Below the pieces are notes generated by a model, which saw only the letters and a program-made list of their open reading frames with translations, ran no database searches and was not told the origin of the DNA. A stretch of DNA of 5,462 nucleotides from Thermoplasmata archaeon (GTDB taxonomy: Archaea > Thermoplasmatota > E2 > DHVEG-1): assembly GCA_003649715.1 (NCBI GenBank), contig QMSS01000099.1, positions 1-5,462 on the forward strand, written 5' to 3'. Made by a program: the position numbers and the translations under genes. Numbering within the stretch: position 1 is the first letter of the stretch; every line of letters starts with the position of its first letter. Shown one piece after another: positions 5,455 to 5,462 of the stretch.

Positions 5455-5462
5455 GTTTTTAT
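5342..5462. repeat. 121-bp perfect direct repeat, copy B
   Basis: Identical to 2601-2721 in the same orientation, offset 2741 bp, and ending at the last base of the window. It starts abruptly inside codon 38 of the peptidase gene. No terminal inverted repeats or integrase gene accompany the boundaries. TGTTTGATG, next to the left edge of both copies, also occurs at 4751-4759 and 4911-4919. Confidence 0.98.

Overview
The window looks archaeal, most likely a euryarchaeote or related lineage. The evidence is a type IV prepilin peptidase with the archaeal-type C-terminus, an archaeal-type ATPase of the DUF234 group, a BRE/TATA-like promoter instead of -35/-10 boxes, and heavy use of AGA/AGG and ATA codons. 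The exact taxon cannot be read from the sequence. All three intact genes are on the minus strand, so transcription runs right to left.

Layout. Positions 1-692, downstream of the chaperone gene, hold no convincing intact gene; there is a frameshifted, coding-like minus-strand remnant at 398-549 and a 12-bp tandem duplication at 305-328. Positions 693-1817 (minus) encode a full-length class I DnaJ with a GTG start and its own promoter. Positions 1985-2713 (minus) encode a prepilin/prearchaellin aspartic peptidase. Positions 2756-4135 (minus) encode an archaeal ATPase/DUF234 protein with a PD-(D/E)xK-like C-terminal domain, 42 bp upstream of the peptidase. Positions 4136-5316 are a gene-poor tract with coding-like debris: a plus-strand helix-turn-helix, transposase-like remnant (4541-4757) and a minus-strand open frame with a VVDLFGG motif (4796-5044).

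The most striking structure is a perfect 121-bp direct repeat. Positions 2601-2721 (first 37 codons plus two bases of the peptidase gene and 8 bp upstream) recur exactly at 5342-5462 and end at the last base of the window. The second copy is a truncated gene start that reads into unrelated sequence and stops after 45 codons. The repeats are 2741 bp apart and bracket the ATPase gene and the decayed tract. This may be a tandem duplication, an integrated or excising element, a roughly 2.7-kb circle, or an assembly-graph overlap at a contig end.

The three genes show no clear shared pathway: protein folding (DnaJ), pilin/archaellin processing (peptidase) and a mobile, poorly understood ATPase-nuclease-like family. 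The ATPase and peptidase may share a transcript. DnaJ has its own promoter signal. No DnaK, GrpE, archaellin or pilin gene, tRNA, rRNA, CRISPR or complete transposase is visible.
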